From positions 1-7,066 of the forward strand of contig CAMYLW010000082.1 in NCBI GenBank assembly GCA_947259475.1: a DNA stretch of 7,066 nucleotides. Reading direction: 5' to 3'. Made by a program: the position numbers and the translations under genes. The notes below the pieces were generated by a model. That model saw only the letters and a list, made by a program, of their open reading frames with translations, was not told the origin of the DNA and searched no databases. This document shows, one piece after another, positions 1-6,568 of the stretch (position 1 is the first letter of the stretch; each line of letters begins with the position of its first letter). This stretch comes from Thermodesulfobacteriota bacterium. GTDB taxonomy: Bacteria; Desulfobacterota; Syntrophobacteria; BM002.

Positions 1-1
1 A

Positions 2-1609
2 CTGCAGCAGGTGCCGCTCCGTGTCCGAGAGACCACTGGCGGCCGTCGGCACCGGTTTGCCTTTCACGTCCACATCCTCTCGCTCCGCATCGAGGATCGC
101 CTGGAGCTGCGTCACCGGAGCCTGCAAAGGCGCATTGCCAGCGGCGACGTAGGTCGGGTCGGGGCTGGCAACCCAGCTTTGCCGATAGGTATCGTAGAGT
201 CGTCCCTTCACCGCACCGGCAAGGATGTCTTCCAGGGTGGGCTGTTCACCTGCGGGCAGCGGCTCCTCGGGCACAAAAATGAGACCCAGCAACCGCTCTC
301 GCGTCTTGTCGATGACCATCGCCCGCAGGGCCAGTGGGTTATACTGCGAGCGACCATAGGGATCGGTCGGTTGATAGATCATTACCGCCGCCATCCCACC
401 AATGGGAGCCCCTTGGCTGAGTTCACCATTCTTCATGCCGGCCATGAGCATCATCAGCGCGTTATACCGCTGATATGCAATCATGTTCGGGGTGGCCATG
501 CCGATGGACTGTGGATCCGGAAACACGCCTTGCGGGTCTTCCTTCCACATCTCAATGATGCTGGCGAGGTAGTCCCAGCGGCCGACGTTGGTCCCAAGGA
601 GCCTGCGTCGCAAGACCCAGGCGATCGCAGGTAAGAACCGACCCGCATTCCCCTCCTCATAGAGGACTTTGACCTTAATGGTGCCTGCCTGAGCGCCAAT
701 CAAACCTTCCACTCGTGCCAGGAGCTTCTCCACAATGAGAGCTTCCTGAGGGGTCTGAATCTTCGGGAGGTAGTAGTACAGGCCGGTGCCGATTTGTCTG
801 AGGGAGTCATAGTTGTTGAGCGCCCAGAGGAGGGTGATGGGAATTATACCATGCACCGGTTCGCCTTCGACCGTGACGTGGTCATAGCGCACGTGAATGC
901 TTGGAGGCCGAGCGAACCGGGTCGGCCACTGATCAGGGGGCGCGTCGATCTTGTAGGTGCGCGTTTTGCCTTTTTTCACCACCTCATAGGTGCGGTCGGC
1001 CCAGGCGCCCTCGAAAATCTGTTTGGCGTTTTCCACGGCCGCGAAAATCCCTAACGGCTGATCCCCGGGCGCGCCGTCTGGATAGAAATGGGGCGGGGCG
1101 GCGTCTTCAAAGTCCGGCATATTCATGGGGGCCGGGCTATTCAACGCCTTGACGGCCATGTCCAGCGGATGCCACGGCCCGGTGAGCTCCAAGCCTGGGT
1201 TCGTCAACGGGTGGGCGTCCTTCGGGATGTCCACTTCGTCGTTGAGCCGCCAGCGCCACTTGCTGTCCTGCCCGAGAAAGTTATCAATCAAGCCCTGGAT
1301 AATCTGGCGATATGTCCAGAACTGCCCCGTTACGGAATCCTCAAAGGTGTCGTCCCACTTCGGCCAGGCATATTTTTCGCGGACCGGCGCGGGAGACCGC
1401 AGTAGCGCCCGGCGCGCGGTGAGGGCCGCGGCGATCTCGGGATGCAGCTCTTGGGCGAGTGCGGCAATCTCCTGTTCCACATTGACTTCTCGGCCGTTTA
1501 TCGTCTTGGTCCCGAAGAGCCCTGGGAAGCTCTGGAGAATGTCCTCGCGGATCGTTGCCTTGGAGACACGAACTCCTGCCGATGCCGAACGCTCCGTGCC
1601 TGTGCTCAT
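2..1609 (-). CDS. Malate synthase, divergent A-type (C-terminus beyond window)
   Basis: Would condense glyoxylate with acetyl-CoA to give malate and CoA in the cytoplasm (glyoxylate metabolism). Translating the minus strand from ATG at 1609 gives 536 open codons that run off the left edge. AAGGAGA at 1615-1621 lies 5 bases from the start. Compared with E. coli AceB as I remember it, the order of motifs is kept: DFED at 166-169, RP..H at 234-239 (R234 matching the catalytic Arg166), the YYLPK strand near 299 region upstream of GTIK at 309-312, E318 at the Mg-binding Glu, GRWDY at 343-347 (D346 at the Mg-binding Asp) and IGGMAA at 403-408. Differences: about 50 extra N-terminal residues, RPRG/RVRG replaced by RPPS, LIET replaced by LYEE, roughly 30 inserted residues around 440-475, and WIAHP replaced by WVASP at 479-483. 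The region holding the catalytic Asp (AceB D447) is outside the window. The family call is strong; activity is inferred. Confidence 0.85.
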   Translation of the reverse strand, partial: MSTGTERSASAGVRVSKATIREDILQSFPGLFGTKTINGREVNVEQEIAALAQELHPEIAAALTARRALLRSPAPVREKYAWPKWDDTFEDSVTGQFWTYRQIIQGLIDNFLGQDSKWRWRLNDEVDIPKDAHPLTNPGLELTGPWHPLDMAVKALNSPAPMNMPDFEDAAPPHFYPDGAPGDQPLGIFAAVENAKQIFEGAWADRTYEVVKKGKTRTYKIDAPPDQWPTRFARPPSIHVRYDHVTVEGEPVHGIIPITLLWALNNYDSLRQIGTGLYYYLPKIQTPQEALIVEKLLARVEGLIGAQAGTIKVKVLYEEGNAGRFLPAIAWVLRRRLLGTNVGRWDYLASIIEMWKEDPQGVFPDPQSIGMATPNMIAYQRYNALMMLMAGMKNGELSQGAPIGGMAAVMIYQPTDPYGRSQYNPLALRAMVIDKTRERLLGLIFVPEEPLPAGEQPTLEDILAGAVKGRLYDTYRQSWVASPDPTYVAAGNAPLQAPVTQLQAILDAEREDVDVKGKPVPTAASGLSDTERHLLQ

Positions 1610-1659
1610 AGCCGTCTCCTTGTCTTTATCTGTTTATCGGGGCGTAAAGTTTAGATGTC

Positions 1660-1696
1660 ATTATATGATAAGAACCGGCTTTTGAATGTTTGTCAA
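1660..1696 (-). promoter_or_regulatory. Candidate promoter for the malate synthase gene
   Basis: On the minus strand a perfect TATAAT (1665-1660) lies about 50 bases upstream of the malate synthase ATG. A perfect TTGACA lies at 1696-1691. The two are 25 bases apart, much wider than the usual 16-18, so they are unlikely to act together as a standard sigma-70 pair. The -10 may work with a poorer -35, or the site may need an activator. This rests on pattern alone. Confidence 0.35.
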
Positions 1697-1794
1697 GTGT
1701 CCCCCAACCCGAGCATTCTGGTCTGCCTCATAAAGCGAAATGGAAGAACGTCGATAAAATGGGGAAACTCCGCTATCCTGGATATAACTCAGCA

Positions 1795-1824
1795 GTGACT
1801 AATCAGTTGCGACAGATGTATAAT
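1795..1824 (+). promoter_or_regulatory. Candidate promoter for the tRNA-binding protein gene
   Basis: GTGACT at 1795-1800 (4 of 6 matches to TTGACA) is followed after 18 bases by a perfect TATAAT at 1819-1824. This is about 90 bases upstream of the ATG at 1914 and faces the plus-strand gene group. It would leave an untranslated leader of roughly 80 bases, in which I see no clear riboswitch or attenuator. It could also drive the two downstream genes. Confidence 0.4.
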
Positions 1825-1898
1825 GACAAGTCCATCGACGCCAGAGCGACAACACACCACAGGGACAACGCCACTTTTACAACATGAAACATCCGGTC

Positions 1899-1905
1899 AG
1901 GGAGA
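1899..1905 (+). promoter_or_regulatory. Ribosome binding site deciding the start at 1914
   Basis: AGGGAGA lies 8 bases before the ATG at 1914. The earlier in-frame ATG at 1884 has no purine-rich site at a suitable distance, and the residues it would add do not belong to the family fold. The 1914 start is therefore preferred. Confidence 0.6.
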
Positions 1906-1913
1906 TAGCGACC

Positions 1914-2276
1914 ATGAAGAAAATGAAGGTTGCACCGATCAAGCCCACAGTCTCTTTTGATGAGTTTGGGAAGATTGATATCCGTGTGGGAACCATCCAA
2001 CGAGTGGAAGACATCGAGGGTGCAGACAAGCTGGTGAGACTGATTGTTGATTTCGGCGATCACGAGAGAACAATTTTGGCTGGGATCAAGCAGGAACGGC
2101 AAGATCCAAAAGAGATAGAAGGCAAACAGGCTTTGTTTGTTGTTAACCTCGAACCCAGGATAATGATGGGTGAAGTCTCGGAAGGCATGTTGTTCGATAT
2201 CGGTTACGCAGATGGAATTAGTCCTACTCTGGCAGTTCCGGAAAAGCCGGTTCACAATGGTGCGAGGGCGGGATGA
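1914..2276 (+). CDS. Stand-alone tRNA-binding OB-fold protein (MetRS C-terminal/CsaA type)
   Basis: A 120-residue protein made almost entirely of one tRNA-binding domain, the EMAP-II/Arc1p-like OB fold that is also found at the C-terminus of bacterial methionyl-tRNA synthetase and as free CsaA. Visible hallmarks are FDEFGKIDIRVG (15-26), the ADKL turn (37-40), the AGI strand (56-58), VVNLEPR (76-82) and SEGM (89-92). The SEGM form resembles the MetRS appendix more than CsaA. In other organisms free copies bind tRNA non-specifically, act as a separate MetRS beta subunit, or are chaperone-like; which applies here is unknown. No synthetase body is adjacent. The last 15 or so residues look unstructured. 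A longer version starting at 1884 (130 residues) is possible but less likely. The transglutaminase-like gene follows after 58 bases. Confidence 0.85.
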   Translation: MKKMKVAPIKPTVSFDEFGKIDIRVGTIQRVEDIEGADKLVRLIVDFGDHERTILAGIKQERQDPKEIEGKQALFVVNLEPRIMMGEVSEGMLFDIGYADGISPTLAVPEKPVHNGARAG

Positions 2277-2334
2277 CTGGAATTAGAACCCATTATCTAT
2301 TAGGATAAGCAGTGTTGAATCTAAAACACGGGTC

Positions 2335-3042
2335 ATGGAAACGATGGATCACGAAAATCAGAACTACTTGACGCCGACCGAGATCATCGACAGCAATCAT
2401 CCCAAGATCCAGGAGTACGCCACTCAAACAATTGGCGGCTGCAGTGATCCGGTGGAGCGGGCGGTGCTACTCTACCTGGCCGTGCGTGATGGGATTCGTT
2501 ACGATCCCTATACCCCTTTCCATCTACCTGAACACTACCGAGCCAGTGCGGTTCTCGAGCGAGGTCGAAGTTTTTGTGTCCCCAAGGTTTCTCTGCTCTG
2601 CGCTTTGGGCAGAGCCTGTGACATACCGTCACGAGTTGGCTTCGCCACGGTGAAGAACCATCTGGCCACCAGGCAACTCATTGAGTTTCTGGGGAGCAAT
2701 GTCTTCGTTTTCCACGGTTTCGTGGAGTTCCACCTGGAAGGGAAATGGGTGAAGGCGACCCCTGCCTTCAACCGGGAACTCTGTGAGAGGCACCAGGTGG
2801 AGCCGTTGGAATTCAATGGGCGGGAGGACTCCCTTTTTCACTCTTTCAACCGGGAAAACAAGAAGTACATGGAGTATGTGGAATACCACGGCACCTACGG
2901 TGATATCCCAGTGAACGCCATAGTAGCCGCCTGGAAAAAAAAGTACGGCGAAGATCGGGTGGAGGAGTGGATTGAGATGTTTGCCCAAAAGGAAGATACT
3001 CAGTTTGCTGATTTTGATAAAGAGGATGTCTGGGAAGGATGA
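2335..3042 (+). CDS. Transglutaminase-like superfamily protein
   Basis: A 235-residue cytoplasmic protein with no signal peptide or membrane segment. It has the transglutaminase/papain-like core: C81 in GRSFCVPK followed by the helix LLCALGRACDIPSRVGF (88-103), then H127 in FHGF, then the strand GKWVKATPAFN (136-146). Classical members have Asp in the last strand (V-x-V-D-P). Here that position is T142, so the standard Cys-His-Asp triad is incomplete. From memory, the KATPAFN form and the following NRELCERH...EPLEFNGREDSLFH block are typical of a widespread bacterial subfamily of unknown function, so this is probably a subfamily trait and not damage. It may be a peptidase, an amidase or a non-catalytic binder. 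The start at 2335 lacks a convincing Shine-Dalgarno; ATG at 2344 is an alternative. The ZIP gene follows about 100 bases downstream. Confidence 0.8.
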   Translation: METMDHENQNYLTPTEIIDSNHPKIQEYATQTIGGCSDPVERAVLLYLAVRDGIRYDPYTPFHLPEHYRASAVLERGRSFCVPKVSLLCALGRACDIPSRVGFATVKNHLATRQLIEFLGSNVFVFHGFVEFHLEGKWVKATPAFNRELCERHQVEPLEFNGREDSLFHSFNRENKKYMEYVEYHGTYGDIPVNAIVAAWKKKYGEDRVEEWIEMFAQKEDTQFADFDKEDVWEG

Positions 3043-3127
3043 AAAACTGATTCTGGTTGGCGTAAATTAGGTGCCATATTACTCCAAACAGAGCAGAAGG
3101 GGATGAACTGCGGACACTCAAAAGGTG

Positions 3128-3135
3128 GGAGGAGC
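3128..3135 (+). promoter_or_regulatory. Ribosome binding site deciding the start at 3143
   Basis: GGGAGGAG is a strong Shine-Dalgarno 7 bases before ATG 3143. It overlaps the codons that a GTG start at 3125 would use, so it argues for the shorter protein. Confidence 0.7.
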
Positions 3136-3142
3136 AGTAATA

Positions 3143-3955
3143 ATGGTTGACCACTTCGTGAATTTTCACCCAGTGTTTCAGGCTTTTCTTGCGACGTGTT
3201 TCACTTGGTTTTTAACCGCTCTTGGGGCAGCAGCGGTTTTCTTCACTCGAACAGTGAATAAGAAAATACTTGATCCTCTGCTCGGTTTTGCTGGTGGAGT
3301 GATGATTGCCGCTAGTTATTGGTCTCTGCTCGCCCCAGCCATCGAGATGGCTGAACAGCAAGGTCAGATTTCCTGGGTCCCGGCTGCAGTGGGCTTTCTG
3401 TTGGGAGGAGTGTGTCTGCGGATTGTTGATAGACTTTTGCCACACCTCCACCTCTATGCTCCCATTGAGGAGGCTGAAGGAATCTCAACTACCTGGCGGC
3501 GGACTACTTTACTCGTTCTGGCTATCACTTTGCACAATATCCCAGAAGGTCTGGCCGTCGGCGTTGCCTTCGGGGCTGTAGCCCACGGTCTACCCACGGC
3601 TACCCTTCCTGCGGCCATTGCTCTGGCTGTGGGCATTGGTTTGCAGAACTTTCCAGAGGGGATGGCAGTTGCCATGCCGTTACGACGGGAAGGGGTATCC
3701 AGGCTAAAAAGTTTCTGGTATGGGCAACTCTCTGGTATTGTGGAGCCCGTTGCCGGTGTTATCGGGGCTGCTGCGGTCATCGTTTCGCAGCCAATTTTAC
3801 CCTACGCCTTGGCCTTTGCCGCAGGGGCAATGATTTTTGTGGTGGTGGAAGAGGTGATACCCGAATCCCAGCGCGGCGGCAATGCGGATTCGGCTACCAT
3901 GGGGCTCATGGTAGGGTTTACGGTGATGATGATACTTGATGTGGCCCTGGGCTAA
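3143..3955 (+). CDS. ZIP-family divalent metal transporter (GufA-like)
   Basis: A 270-residue inner-membrane protein with about eight hydrophobic segments (roughly 10-34, 46-66, 78-98, 121-147, 151-180, 195-215, 219-240, 250-269), as expected for ZIP carriers that move Zn(II) or Fe/Mn/Cd into the cytoplasm. The paired metal-site helices are clear: [10 protein letters not shown] at 131-140 (H131, N132, E135) and [14 protein letters not shown] at 168-181 (Q168, N169, E172). Further candidates are E201 in IVEPV, EE at 236-237 and E241. The HLH in the loop at 101-103 is a short, weak version of the His-rich loop of many ZIPs. The bacterial GufA-type protein BbZIP has, as I recall, Asp where this protein has N169, so the second metal site may differ. 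It is not placed with a metal regulator in this window, so the metal is not determined. Confidence 0.9.
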   Translation: MVDHFVNFHPVFQAFLATCFTWFLTALGAAAVFFTRTVNKKILDPLLGFAGGVMIAASYWSLLAPAIEMAEQQGQISWVPAAVGFLLGGVCLRIVDRLLPHLHLYAPIEEAEGISTTWRRTTLLVLAITLHNIPEGLAVGVAFGAVAHGLPTATLPAAIALAVGIGLQNFPEGMAVAMPLRREGVSRLKSFWYGQLSGIVEPVAGVIGAAAVIVSQPILPYALAFAAGAMIFVVVEEVIPESQRGGNADSATMGLMVGFTVMMILDVALG

Positions 3956-3963
3956 GGCAAGGA

Positions 3964-3984
3964 GATTGTGGATTGCGGATTGCG
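3964..3984 (+). repeat. Tandem heptamer GATTGNG x3 upstream of the first dehydrogenase
   Basis: Three consecutive 7-base units, GATTGTG, GATTGCG and GATTGCG, followed by an AT-rich stretch to about 4014, fill the 71-base gap between the ZIP gene and the first dehydrogenase. The 7-base period resembles that of the larger repeat at 5141-5330, so this may be a remnant or relative of that element. Confidence 0.6.
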
Positions 3985-4026
3985 GAATTTTAATTTAGTT
4001 TTGGATTTGTTTTTGAAGAGAGCTTC

Positions 4027-5106
4027 ATGAAAGCAGCATCTATTCCTAATGAAATGACGGCCTGTGTGTGGCGTGGAGGGCCCAAGGTAGAAGTTGAAAC
4101 TGTGCCGGTACCTGAAATCGGCGAGGGCGAAGTGCTCGTTCGGGTTGAAGCTTGCGGGCTCTGCCCTACTGACATCAAGAAGATCGATTTGGGCCTGGCG
4201 GAGCCACCTGTAATCCTTGGCCATGAGATGGCAGGCGTGGTGGTGGCAGCAGGTCATGGTGCTGAAGGATTTCTCGGCAAGCGAGTGGCTGTGTACCATC
4301 ATATACCGTGTCTGCAATGTAGATTGTGTGAATTGGGACGCTACAGCCAGTGTGCCGGTTATAAAAAGACCGGCACCACAGCGGGGTTTACCCCTGCCGG
4401 AGGAGGATGGGCCGAATACGTCAAGGTTTCTCCCTGGATCGTAAGTGGCGGCGGAGTGGTAGAGATTCCGGAGCGGTTGCCGGTCAAGGTCGCAATTCTT
4501 ATGGAACCCCTCAATACCTGTCTCAAGTGTACAAGTGCTCTTCCTGATTCAAAAGGCAGCGCGGTGATATTGGGGCAGGGCCCTGTTGGACTCATGCTGA
4601 CTGCCCTGATGCACAGAGATGGCTGGGAGGTTTTTACAGTTGAGCCGCTGCCTGAACGACAGGAAAGATCTGTCAGGTATGGCGCCAAGGCAGTCTATCA
4701 TCCCGGTGAGGATCTCAATGCCAGACTCCAGGAGAGTAATCCACCTTTAGGCCCTGATGCTGTCATCGCTGCCACGGAATCCGAGGAAGCAATAAATGGT
4801 TCTCTCCGTGCCTTGAGGCCCGGCGGGACGTTGATTCTCTTTGCCCATACCCGCATGGGACAAGAACTCAAAATCGATGCTGGACAAATAGGTATGGCTG
4901 AAAAACAGGTCATAGGAAGCTATTCGTCTTCTATTGAGCTCAATGGACTGACCACGGAAACCCTTATTGATCAACGATATCCTTGGGGAGAGTTTGTGAC
5001 CCATGTGTTTCCGTTGGATGAAATCAATCAGGCCCTCGCCCTGGCAAAAAGTCCTGAAGGGGGCTCGCTGAAAGTAGCCGTAACCCCAGATCCAGGGAAA
5101 GCATAG
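4027..5106 (+). CDS. Zinc-dependent MDR alcohol/polyol dehydrogenase 1
   Basis: A 359-residue member of the zinc-containing medium-chain dehydrogenase family (alcohol, sorbitol and threonine dehydrogenase type), which oxidises an alcohol with NAD(P)+. The N-terminal GroES-like domain carries catalytic-zinc residues C46 (in CGLCPTD), H66-E67 (GHEMAG) and E160 (MEPLNT). The structural zinc has four cysteines, C95, C98, C101 and C109. The Rossmann domain has GQGPVG at 183-188 and acidic E206 ending the second strand (TVEP), which favours NAD+ over NADP+. The usual CGTD is CPTD here, a mild variant near the active site. GAAGAGAG at 4015-4022 lies 4 bases from the ATG; M10 (4054) is a possible shorter start. 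The substrate is unknown. A paralogous gene follows 292 bases after this start-to-stop unit ends, across a repeat, suggesting a shared pathway. Confidence 0.9.
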   Translation: MKAASIPNEMTACVWRGGPKVEVETVPVPEIGEGEVLVRVEACGLCPTDIKKIDLGLAEPPVILGHEMAGVVVAAGHGAEGFLGKRVAVYHHIPCLQCRLCELGRYSQCAGYKKTGTTAGFTPAGGGWAEYVKVSPWIVSGGGVVEIPERLPVKVAILMEPLNTCLKCTSALPDSKGSAVILGQGPVGLMLTALMHRDGWEVFTVEPLPERQERSVRYGAKAVYHPGEDLNARLQESNPPLGPDAVIAATESEEAINGSLRALRPGGTLILFAHTRMGQELKIDAGQIGMAEKQVIGSYSSSIELNGLTTETLIDQRYPWGEFVTHVFPLDEINQALALAKSPEGGSLKVAVTPDPGKA

Positions 5107-5140
5107 GGCATAGAGTCAGAGGAAAGAGAAGTGCTTTGCA

Positions 5141-5330
5141 CTCAAATTCGAAATACGAAACCCGAAGCACGAAACAAATACAAAATCCGAATTCTCAAAT
5201 GTTCAAAACGTAACTTTTCGAAAAGGCTTGTCTGATGTTTTGGTCATTTGAAACTGGGGACCCGCCCGCAGGGTGGGGAGTCCGGAGGACCAATTTTGGT
5301 AATTCGAATTTGTTTCGGATTTCGGATTTA
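5141..5330. repeat. Imperfect inverted-repeat element between the dehydrogenase genes
   Basis: This fills most of the intergenic gap at 5107-5398. In the left arm CGAA recurs exactly every 7 bases (5149, 5156, 5163, 5170). The right arm has TTCG at 5303, 5314 and 5321. GAAACAAAT at 5171-5179 is the reverse complement of 5308-5316. The inner arms TCAAATG/CAAAAC (5195-5209) pair with GTTTTG/CATTTGA (5237-5251). A GC-rich block at 5254-5291 interrupts the right arm. It has no coding capacity. It resembles non-autonomous palindromic repeats (REP/MITE type) in environmental bacterial genomes; that comparison is from memory. Confidence 0.7.
5195..5251 (+). other. Long hairpin at the centre of the repeat
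   Basis: Two 15-base arms, 5195-5209 and 5237-5251, pair at 13 of 15 positions, with one 2-base mismatch in the middle. The 27-base loop holds a perfect 12-base palindrome, CTTTTCGAAAAG, at 5214-5225. No run of T directly follows the stem, so it does not look like a classic intrinsic terminator. It could still slow or process a transcript running between the two dehydrogenase genes. Confidence 0.6.
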
Positions 5331-5386
5331 CACTAGATATGAGTCTCTGTGGTGAAAGAAATAATAATTGCTGTATAGGTATCATT

Positions 5387-5392
5387 GGTAGG
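5387..5392 (+). promoter_or_regulatory. Ribosome binding site favouring the start at 5399
   Basis: GGTAGG lies 6 bases before ATG 5399 but directly touches ATG 5393. No usable site precedes ATG 5339, which sits at the end of the repeat. The site is moderate, so the start choice also relies on the match to the first dehydrogenase's N-terminus. Confidence 0.4.
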
Positions 5393-5398
5393 ATGGGA

Positions 5399-6511
5399 AT
5401 GGGAAATCAAAAAGCTATACCTGTGACAATGATGGCCTGTGTGCTTCATGGAAAGGAAGACGTCAGGTTGGAAAGAATAGCGGTGCCAGAGCTACAACCG
5501 GGCGACATCCTTGTTAGGGTAGAAGCGGCTTTGACCTGTGGTACGGACTTGAAAGTATTTCTCCGGGGCTATCATGAACGCATGATTCAGCCGCCATCTG
5601 TGTTCGGCCATGAATTTGCCGGCGAGGTAGTAGCCAGCGACAATGGACAGTTCTCCGCGGGTACGAGGATAGTCGCCGCTAACTCAGCCCCCTGCTGGAA
5701 TTGCTATTTCTGTGAATTAAACAAACCCAATTTGTGTAATGACCTGCTTTTTGCCAACGGGGCCTATGCCGAATATGTTCGTGTTCCCGCCAGGATTGTG
5801 GAGGAGAATTGTCTCACCATCCCAGCAGATCTTCCAGCGGCCAAAGCGGCGCTGGTGGAGCCACTGGCCTGTGCAGTCAAAGGTGTGGAGGATGTGGCCA
5901 TACAGGAAGGAGAAAAGGTACTGGTGATCGGTGCCGGGCCTTTAGGCTTGATGCTCGCACGACTCTCAGTGTTGGCCGGCGCAGAGGTCACCACGGTTGA
6001 TGACCAATCAGATCGACTTGCCGTCGCTGCTGAACTGGGCGTGACCAATACTGTTGCAGAAAGGCTCTCGGCGGAGCTGCTCGAGCGGCTGCGGGATGAG
6101 TACACACCTCACAAGCTAGGTTTTGACTGCGTGATTGAGGCCGTGGGCAAGGCAGAAACCTGGAATCAAGCGGTGGAGTTGGTGCGGCCGGGTGGCCGGG
6201 TGAACCTTTTTGGCGGCTGTCCACGTGGAACTGAACTGCGTGTAGATACAACCCGCCTCCATTACGACGAGATTCGCATCTATGCCTCTTTCCATCATAC
6301 TCCGGAGACGGTTCGCAAAGCTCTGGAATTCATTGCAACCTCTCAAGTCCCGGCGTTCACTCTGGTCCGAGAGGGAAGATCTCTTCAAGATTTACCGGAG
6401 GTTCTCCAGGAGATGCGTGCAGGAGCGGCTCCGCCCAAGACAGCAGTCCTAGCTCAACTTCCTGCAGGAGTCCGCCTTGCAGTAGAGGAGTTGGAGGCTT
6501 TTGTCGGCTAG
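5399..6511 (+). CDS. Zinc-dependent MDR alcohol/polyol dehydrogenase 2
   Basis: A 370-residue zinc MDR dehydrogenase, paralogous to its upstream neighbour. Catalytic-zinc residues are C47 (TCGTD), H71-E72 (GHEFAG) and E154 (VEPLACAV). Structural-zinc cysteines are C99, C102, C105 and C113. The Rossmann motif GAGPLG is at 178-183, with D201-D202 ending the second strand, which suggests NAD+. The ACAV after the Glu ligand is of the sorbitol/threonine dehydrogenase type. The start is uncertain: the frame is open from ATG 5339 (390 residues) and 5393 is also possible. I chose 5399 because of the ribosome site and because MGNQKAIPVTMMACV then lines up with MKAASIPNEMTACV of the upstream protein. 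The C-terminus has about 20 residues beyond the usual end (PAGVRLAVEELEAFVG). Substrate unknown; a partner role or a second step with the first dehydrogenase is inferred from adjacency. Confidence 0.9.
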   Translation: MGNQKAIPVTMMACVLHGKEDVRLERIAVPELQPGDILVRVEAALTCGTDLKVFLRGYHERMIQPPSVFGHEFAGEVVASDNGQFSAGTRIVAANSAPCWNCYFCELNKPNLCNDLLFANGAYAEYVRVPARIVEENCLTIPADLPAAKAALVEPLACAVKGVEDVAIQEGEKVLVIGAGPLGLMLARLSVLAGAEVTTVDDQSDRLAVAAELGVTNTVAERLSAELLERLRDEYTPHKLGFDCVIEAVGKAETWNQAVELVRPGGRVNLFGGCPRGTELRVDTTRLHYDEIRIYASFHHTPETVRKALEFIATSQVPAFTLVREGRSLQDLPEVLQEMRAGAAPPKTAVLAQLPAGVRLAVEELEAFVG

Positions 6512-6544
6512 TATCACGACCGTGACAGGCAAAGCCAACTCTTG

Positions 6545-6559
6545 CTACCTGCCGGGTAG
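6545..6559. terminator. Weak hairpin between convergent genes
   Basis: CTACC and GGTAG form a 5-base stem around a TGCCG loop in the 57-base gap between the converging second dehydrogenase and the small exported-protein gene. No T-run follows on either strand, so a terminator role is only suggested by position. Confidence 0.2.
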
Positions 6560-6568
6560 ACTCGTGGA

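Noticed and set aside
11..634. Long plus-strand open frame of 207 codons
   Set aside because: It lies opposite the malate synthase gene, whose minus-strand translation carries clear family motifs; the plus frame shows none.
1125..1685. Plus-strand open frame of 186 codons
   Set aside because: Mostly antisense to the malate synthase N-terminus, with composition typical of a shadow frame and no recognisable domain.
1690..1887. Small open frame in the divergent spacer
   Set aside because: No ribosome site or family motif, and it runs over the candidate promoter and the upstream region of the tRNA-binding gene.
1803..2255. Minus-strand open frame of 150 codons
   Set aside because: Antisense to the tRNA-binding protein, which has strong family motifs.
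2293..2308. Hairpin TTATC/GATAA after the tRNA-binding gene
   Set aside because: Only a 5-base AT-rich stem without a T-run; too weak to call a terminator.
5141..5175. CRISPR-like regular spacing of CGAA
   Set aside because: The 7-base period is far too short and there are no unique spacers or cas genes.
5339..5398. N-terminal extension of the second dehydrogenase from ATG 5339
   Set aside because: No ribosome site, it starts at the edge of the repeat, and the added residues do not match the family or the paralogue. Kept only as an alternative start.
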